A DNA stretch of 64,000 nt, taken from Thiodiazotropha sp050291245 (lineage in GTDB: Bacteria; Pseudomonadota; Gammaproteobacteria; Chromatiales; Chromatiaceae). Each line of letters starts with the position of its first letter. The first letter of the stretch is position 1. Positions 54,101 through 63,100 of the stretch are shown here, piece after piece. The stretch spans positions 65,916 to 129,915 of the forward strand of contig JBNKJP010000023.1 of NCBI GenBank assembly GCA_050291245.1, in the 5' to 3' direction. The notes under the pieces were generated by a model that was not told the DNA's origin, searched no databases, and saw only the letters and a list, made by a program, of their open reading frames with translations. The translations under genes and the position numbers were made by a program.

Positions 54101-57100
54101 CGAGCAGAGCAATGTGTTTAGCTACGATGCGCGCAACCGCATGACCGGGATGACCGATGCGGAGGGTAACCTGACCGAATACGGCTATGATGCGGTAGGC
54201 AACCGCACAAGCCTGACCGAAGCGGCCGACAGCGCGCCGCGCACCACCGAGTACCGCTACGACGGGGCCAACCGGTTGATCGAGACGATCAACCCGGAGG
54301 GGGGGATCAGCCGCAATACTTACGACGCGACAGGCAACCGCATCGGGGAGTCGATCCTGCAGCGAGCGGCCCCGGACGCCGACAGCGAAGCGGTGTGGAT
54401 CGAGCGCAGCTACGAATACGACGGCAACGCCCGGGTCATCGCCGAAGTGGACGGCGAGGGCAACCGCACCGAGTACGGTTACGACGCGATGGGCAACCCG
54501 ACCCGGATCACCCAGGGGGTGGGCAGCCCGGTCGAGCGCACCACCGCCCAGGAATACGATCTCAACAACCGCCTCAGCGCCGACATCGACGGCGAGGGCA
54601 ACCGCACCGAGTATGCCTACGATGCCCTGGGCAACCGCACCCGGGTAACCGACGCCCTGGGCCACGAGGCCCACTATTACTACGACGCCAGTGGCAACCT
54701 GAGCGCGGTGATCGACCCGGAGGGAACGCTCAACACCTTCGCGTACGACGCGGCGGGCAACCGCACCGAAGAGCGGGTCTACGCCAACACCTACACCGGC
54801 ACAATCGACGACGCTGAGATCCCCCAACCGGAGGCCTCGGATCAGGATCGGATCTCCACCACCGAGTATGACCGCAACAACCACGCGGTGGTGCAGACCG
54901 CCCCGGACGGCACGCGTAGCGAGTACCGCTACGATGCGGCGGGCAACCTGGTGCTGGAGCGCCAGTTCGCCGAGGCGGACGTGCCCCGGGAGCTGCACTA
55001 CGTCTACGATCTGAACAACCGGTTGAGCGTGTTCACCGATGTGGATGGGACCCGCACCGAGTACCAATACGACGGGGCCAACAACAAGCTCGAAGAGCGG
55101 ATCGTCAACCCCGAAGACGCCAACCCGATCCACACCACCCGCTACGAGTACGATCTCAACAACCGGGAAGTGCGTCAGATCTTCGATCCCGACGGGCTCA
55201 ACTACGTGCAGGAGAGCCGCTACGACGCGGCGGGCAACCTGATCGCCCAGGTCGATGCCCGGGGCGGGGTGAGCCGGTTCGCCTACGACCTGGACAACCG
55301 CCAGGTGGCCCAGACCGACCCCTTGGGGAATCGCAGCCGGATCGGCTACAACGCGGTGGGCGACCAGGCAAGCCTCAGCGACGCCAACGGCCATACCACC
55401 GAGTACCAGTACGACCACAACGGCCGGGTGCGCTTCGAGATCCAGCCGGAGGTGACCCTCTATACCCTTGAAGCTGGTGAGACCACCGGCCGGCCGACGC
55501 TCGAACACCGCTACGACGCCATGGGCAACGAGGTGCAGACGGTGGATGCGACTGGCGCCCTGACCACCCGCTACTTCGATGGCAACCAGCGCCTGACCGC
55601 CGAGCTCAATGGCGAGAACGTGCTGCGCACGTTCAGCTACAACAGCAGTGGGGATCCGCTCAGCGAGACCCTCTACATGGAGCGGCTCACCGATGCGGCC
55701 CACGACCCGGCGACCCTCCCGAGCGGTGTGGGCGAGGCGCGCACCACCACCACGGAGTACGACCTGGGGGGGCGGGTGATCCGCATCACCCACCCGGAGA
55801 TCGCGGTGACCCAGCTCAGTGGCACCCAAACCGCGTCACCCACCGCAAGTCAGGAAACGACCCAGCTCGAAGAGCGGATCACTTACGACGCCTACGGTAA
55901 TGCCATCGTCAGCGAAGACCCGGCGGGCCGCCGCACGGTGAGCTACTACGACATCAAGAACCAGCTGATCGCCCAGGTCGACCCGATGGGTTATCTGACC
56001 GAGTGGACCTACGACAGCCAGGGCAACGTCATCGAACAGAAGCTCTACGCGACCCGGCTGGATCTGGCGGAAGTGGACCCGGACGAACAACCCTGGCCGC
56101 CCACGGGGGAGGTCTATCAGATCAACCGGGCCTACGACGTGGCCAACCGGCTGATCGAAGAGCGCTCGCCCCGGGTCGCGGTGACCGACCTTGACGCCAG
56201 TGTCCAGAGCCGTCAGGAGCGGCTGATTACCCGCTACACCTATGACGCGAACAACAACCAGACCTCCCGGACCCTGGCGGCGGCCACCGCCCAGGCGGTG
56301 ACCGAGTACACCTACTACGACGGGGCCAACCGGCGGATCGCGGTGGTCGACGGGCTGCGGGTGCTGCACCGGTTCGGTTACGACGCCAACGGCAACCAGA
56401 CCCTGCAGGTGCGTCATTACAGCCCGATCGAAGCCGGCGTGGATCTGGAAAGCCTCGACGGGGCGGAGACCGATTTTACGACCCTGGTCACGGCCAACGA
56501 AAATGACCAGACCCGGGAGCTGATCTACGACGCGGTCAACCGGTTGAGCCGGGAGATCGACCGGATGGGCAGCGGTGATGAGGATGACCTGACCAAGACC
56601 CACACCTACAACGGGCGCGGGGACGAGACCCGGATCATCGACGAAGACGGGTTCGTCACCCGGCAAAGCTTCGACGCCCTGGGCCAGGTGGTGCTGAGCA
56701 TCGACGGGGACGGCCACGGCAGCCGGGCGGAGTACGACGCGGCGGGCAACGCGGTGCGGGTCTACACCGGTGAGCTCTACGATCTGGAGACACTGGAGCG
56801 GGTCAACCAGGCGGTGGCGGTGGCCGAAGAGAGCATCGGCACCAGCCTGGAAGGAGACATCCTGACCCTCGACTGGGCGATGCCGGCGGGTGTGCATGAG
56901 CAGAGCTTCGTGGTCTACGGCACCGAGTCGGTGGCCGGTGGCGATGACCTGAGCCTGGGCTACCTCCACCGCAGCGGGATCCAGGCGAGCTGGTTCAGCG
57001 AGACCGAGTCGGCGCCCCTGGATCTGGCCGAGCTGGGGGCGGGTGCCGGGGATACCCTCTACTTCCGGGTGGTGAGCCAGGATGCGGCGGGCAACCTGGC

Positions 57101-60100
57101 CTGGGGCGAGGAGCAGCGTATCACGATCCCTCCGCGCTATACCGAGCTGGCAGTGACCCAGCCGGAGGCCGATATCCTGCAGTTCGATCTGACCTTTGAG
57201 GATGGGGTGGTCAACCCCCGGCTCCAATCCAGTGCCAGCTTCTTTGGTAATGGCGCCCTCGAGGATCTGGGTAACGGCCACTATCGGGCCACCTTAAATG
57301 GCGTGAGCGATCCGGCAAATGTCACCTACCGGATCGTCTGGGAGGATGCCACCGGCGCCACCTACCAGAGTGCCCAACGGACTCTGGTGGCATCCGGGGA
57401 TCACGCCCTGGCGGTGGTGGGGTTGAGCGAACAGACTGCAAGCGGGGGCGGGAGCAGCGTGGACATCAGCCTGCAGATGCCCCATGCGCCGTTGACCGGA
57501 GCGGAGTTCGTGACGGCTGAGTGGTACTCCGCCGACGACGGCGAACTGCTTGGCAGCACCAGTGTGGAAAATCCGCTTAGCCTGTTTGTGGGAAACCGGT
57601 TGAACCTGAGCATCGCGGAAGAGGCGCCGCTGGCCGCCGGGGACTACCGAATCGTGCTGCGTGCCCCCCTGGAAGGGGAGGACATCCTGCTCGAGGATAT
57701 CGTTGTCACCCTGGGCGGTGACACCCCCCTGAGCGAGAGCCGGGTGGTGGCCAGTTGGACCGCCCCGGAGCTGGGCGACAGCCAGATGGTATTGGTCGAC
57801 GGGGTGCCAGTCGCGTCCACCTATGATCCCGAGACCCGACGGCTGGTGGTGGACACCGGCTTGGGCAGCGATGACGAGAGCGACTACGCGGTCTACTATG
57901 GCGAGCGGATCGCCCCAGAACACACCACGTTGGTGACCCCGAATGGGGCGAACCTGGGGGTGAGCGTCACCCTGGATCCGGCTGAGATCTCCGGCATCGA
58001 CGGGGATCTGCACCTGGCCTGGCGCACGGCCAGCGGCGGGCTGTTCGGGTTCGATGTCAGCGATGAACTGGTGATGACCGCTTCGGGTAATGTCTACAGC
58101 GCCGAAGTGTCGGGTTTGCCCACAGGGCCCTTCCCCAATAACGGGGGTTACGACCTGCAACTCTATTACTTCGACAGCGACGGCCACAAGGTGCTGGTGG
58201 ACTGGCTGCGGGTCGATTCCGGCGCAGCCGATCCCCTCGAATCGAGGGGTCACTCTCTGCGGATCCTAGGCAGCGAGATCGGCGGTCAGTTAAGCCGCAG
58301 TTTGGCTGGGCTCAGTATCACCCCCGGGATCTACACCGGGGTAATGACCGATGCCGACCCGGTGCTGGCATTGGCCAACACCGGCACCGGCCAGCTTGGC
58401 GGCGAGCGCTTCACTGACGGAAGCGAGACCGGCTACTACGTCGAGAATCGCTACAACGCTCTGAACATGCTGATCGGCTCCAACGCCGAGACCGGCCTGT
58501 GGCGGGACTACGGGGTGGATGCCGCCGGCAACGTGGTGGCCACCTATGAACGGGGGGTCGATCCCCTCACCGGTACACCGCTCACCGACGGCCCGGTGCT
58601 GCGGGACAGCTACGCGGTCTACGATGCGCGCAACCGGCGCACCGCCGAGTTCGGCTACGACACCGGCGAAGACGGTCGGGCGGTGATGCGCAGTGTCTAC
58701 GATGTCAACGACAACGTCATCCGCCAGACCGACGAGGCCCGGGGGATCACCCTGACCACCACCTACAACGCACTGGGGCAGGCTACCGGCACCACAAATA
58801 GCGCCAACGGCGCCACTACCGAGCTTTATTACGACCGCCTCGGTCATGTGGTGCGCGAGGTTGATCCCCTGGGTCACATTCGGGACAAATACTACGACCA
58901 GGGCGGGCGGATGATCCGCGAGATCGACCCTCTGGGTCAGACCATCGACTACACCTATGACGTGTTTGGGCGGCGCACCCGTCTGGTCAACGCCCAAGGC
59001 GATGCCCAAAGCATGGCCTACGACCAGCGCGACCGACTGGTCAGCAGTACCGCCGAGGCCGTGGTGCTCAGCGCCGGGGGAGACCCGCAAGACCTGGTCA
59101 CCCAATACGGTTACGACGGGCGCAACAACCGCACCGCCACCACCAACGCCCGAGGCTATACCGTGCGGCAGGTCTACGACGCCCTCAACCGGGTGATCGA
59201 GACCCGCACCCCCAAAGGAAGCGGCACCATCGTCGAGCGGCGTCAATACGACGCCTACGGCAACCTGGTGATGGAGCAGGACGGCGCGGGCCGGATCACC
59301 GGCTACTACTACAGCCCGTTCGGGCGGCTGCGCGGGCGGGTCGACAACGCCGACCGGGTCACCGAATACGATTACGACAGCCTGGGCAACCAGACCCACG
59401 AAGCGAATGATCAGAGCGGCAAGGATATCGACCGCAGCTACGACATCAACGGCCGGCTGCTCAGCGTCACCGATCACGCCACCGGGGTCTCTACCACTTA
59501 CACTTACAACCTGGCCGGAGACCGGCTCAGCGAAGATATCCTGACCCCGGACCACGCCCACGACCGGCACATGAGCTACCGCTACGATGCCCTGGGCCAG
59601 TTGATCCGCTGGATCGACCGGGCCACCGGGCTGCACGCCAGCCAGGAGTGGGATTTGGCGGGCAACCTGCTGCGGGTCGCCACCGACGCCGGCTACGATC
59701 CCCTGGGGGAGAACAGCGACAACGACCCCGCCTACCGGTTTGTCGATCACCGCTACAGCTATGACGCCAACTATCGGGTCACCGAGATCACCCAGAACGG
59801 GGAGGCCTGGCAGAGCTTCGAATACGATCTGGCGGGCAACCGCACCCAGCTCACCGAGGTGGGCGAGGATGGCAACACCACCACCCTCAACTACACCTAC
59901 AACAGTCAGGGTTGGGTGCTCAATGCCACCACCGGCGGTGGGGCCAGCCGCAGCACCTGGCGCTACGACCCGGTAGGCAACGTCACCCGGTTTGTTAACC
60001 GCAACGCCGACGGCGAGGTCACCCGTAACGAGAGCTACGCCTACCTGGCCAACAACCTGGTCGAGACCACGGTGGATCACAAGGAAGACCAGACCACCAC

Positions 60101-63100
60101 CACCCTTTACGACGGCTCCGGGCGGGTGGTCGAACTCAAGGTCAAGGGCGACAGCAAGGTCTACTTTTACTACCGCTACACCGCCGACGGGCGGCTGAGC
60201 TACATCCGTGCCAAGGGCAAACGGCTCTCGGGCAGTACCACCTACAGTTATGATGCTAACGACAACCCGATCCTGATCAACCAGGGCCGGGGTGAAAAGC
60301 AGGTGCGCAACGACCTGCAGCGGTTGCTCTACAACAATGACAACCAGATCCTCTACCAGTACGACGACAACGGCAAGAAGGGCGACGTTGCAAGACAGAC
60401 CGAGTTCCTCTACGTCAACGGCAACCCCATCGCAGAGACCGGCACCGACCGGGACGGGGAACTGCAGGTCAAGCTCGACACTGCCCAGTACAGCCAGGTG
60501 ACCGAACTGGGCGAAGACGCCCCCGCGAGCACCGTGGACCGCTACACGGTGCGCGAAGGCGACACCCTGCAGAGCATCGCCGCTCAGGTCTACGGTAACC
60601 CCAGTCTCTGGTTCGTGATCGCCGAGGCCAACGGGCTGGAGCCGGGCGACGAACTGCGCCTGGGCCAGGTGCTGGTGATCCCCAACAACATCAAGGACGG
60701 GCAGTTCACCGCCCAGTCCCACCTGGTCTACGACCAGGGCGCGATCATCGATCAGACCCTGCCCAATATCAAACAGAAGAAGGGTGGTTGGGCCAACTTC
60801 ATCATGGTGCTGATCGGGGCGATCATCACCGTACTGGCGGCGCTACTGGTGCCGGTTCTGGCGCCGTTTGTTCATACCGCGCTGTTTGGTACGGCGATAG
60901 CGGGCGCTTCGGCCACGGCTTTCTCAGTAGGGGCCAGTTATCTGTTGGCCGGGGCTATCGTAGGCGCCGGGGCTTCGGCGCTCAAGCAGGGGCTGTTCAT
61001 CGCGTTGGGCTATCAGAGCGAGTTCAGCTGGAAGTCGGTGGCCGCCGAAGCAGTCTCCGGAGCGTTGAGCGGTGTCGCACAGGGGTTGGGAGCGCTCAAC
61101 CCGGTGAAGGTTCAGGCGGCCTTTGGGAGTATGCAATACGCCGAGGTTGCGGTGCGTGCCCTGCAGGTCAGCTCGGTAGCGAGCAAGCAGCTGATCGAGA
61201 ACGGAAAGATCACCAGTTGGACCAGCCTGGCTACTGCGGCGTTGAGTCCAGTGCGGGTAGGCGGTGTGAGCAAGAGTGCGTTCGGGTTCAACTGGCTCGA
61301 TCAGAAGGTGATGAATTATGTCACTCCCTGGGCGCGACTGGCGGAAACCGGAATCCGCAACGACTGGGATCTTACAGCGCTGGACTGGGCCACCGCGGCA
61401 GGCGAGACCCTGAGTACGGCGTTCAGCAGTGGGCAGACGCAGACCGGTGTTGCTGGTGGCCAGAAGTTCGATCTGGTCAAGAGCTTTGATACCGGCCGGT
61501 TCGTCACCAACCTGGCGGTGGGCGGTGCGCTGGCGATGTTCGATGATGAGGCGGCGGCGCAGTATCTGGGTACCGCGATCGGCGAGCAGTTGGGGAGTCA
61601 TATCGGGCAGTTTGTAGGGGAGAAGAGCGGGTTGGCCCGGGCTGCGCGGGAGGCTGAGGCTAAGTTGATGAAGGGGTTGAAGACCCGGCCGGATCAGCGG
61701 GTGGCGCAGGCGGCTAATGAACAGACGGGGTGGGAGGCTCGGATAGAGAAGACGGTGAAGGGGACGAAGGCGGATGGGGAGAAGCTTGAGGCGCCTACAA
61801 CGGGAGATAATGAGATAAGCCCATTGGCAATGACAGGTTTTGAGGCGTCTCGATCGCTTTATGGTGGGGATTATGAATGGGAGGAGGATGTTGCATGGGT
61901 CTCAGTTTATGAGGAGGGCCAGAGCTTCGCCGAAGGTAACTATTTTATACCGGGTATCATTCTAGCTCGTACAGTTTCGAGTCCGATTACAAAAGGCGTA
62001 CATGAGACCCTAACAATTAAAACAATAGGCTTAGCACGTGAAATAATTCGAGAACGGGAACTTTTTCAGGGCCAAAATGGCTCTGATGTTGATGGATCTC
62101 GTTATTATCCAATTGACAAAGGAGATTTGCTTTATTTACCAATTAATGAAGAACAGGAGAACTTTTACTTTAAACGCAATCCCGTAGAAGAATTTGACTT
62201 TAAAAAGTTAGATTCGTCCTTGGCGCAGTGGGTTCGTGGCAGCACATGGCCAGATGATATACCGGGTTATCTCTATGATAACTCAACGGGTACCGATAAC
62301 CCGAGTTCGGGTTGGGTTTGGTCTGGTGAGTACGATAAACTACCAGACGATACAAATGATGAATTCCAAAATCTTATGCGTCGCTCGCACAATGCCGACT
62401 TGGTTTTTTTACACAGTATGGCACAGAGCAAGAACGAGTCAGCAAAGGAGACTCAAAAAAGGATTGTCGATTGGTTGGTATTCCTTGGCCAGATTGCCAA
62501 AGGCGATATAAAACCCGACACCAGATTAGGCGACATCGAAAACAAGATTGGAAAGACGACTGTAAAAGAATTGTTTAATCATCGTGACCAAGGAAAACTC
62601 ACAGTCCGAGAACTGTTTGCTGGGTCTGATGCTACCGCTACCGCTCATGAAGTCTCCGACCTAGACGTGCGTCGGCGAGCTGCAGGCGCTATGCTCCACA
62701 CGGTCCAAGATTCATTTACAGACTCACACACTGCTCGTAATGCTGAGGGCGAGATCATACAGTTCCGTTACTATCCTGAACAGATTTCGAATCTGCACCA
62801 AAAGGCTGACGTTTGGTTCGGTATCGGCAGACCGCTTGATCAGCGTATCAGATTAACTCCAGGCGCAAGCGATTCGATAAAGAAAGGTGCAGAGTTATTA
62901 GTGATGCTTAATAACGGAGAAAGCGATATAGACATACGAGCTTATTTAGGAGGTGATGTGTTCAGGCTTGCCAACCAAACCCTTCAGCCTGGGCCAGGCG
63001 TATTGTACAAATATTCAAGAAATGAGATAGTTAGTAGAGTGAAACCAACCGATATGTATCCTACTGGTAGCGAGAGTCACCATACACTTCGTGTACTTCG

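Noticed and set aside
48156..60722. Long antisense reading frames (up to 870 codons) beneath the RHS gene
   Set aside because: They follow from the GC-rich, repetitive codon pattern of the YD array. They have low-complexity Val/Gly/His-rich translations, no ribosome-binding sites and no recognisable domains.
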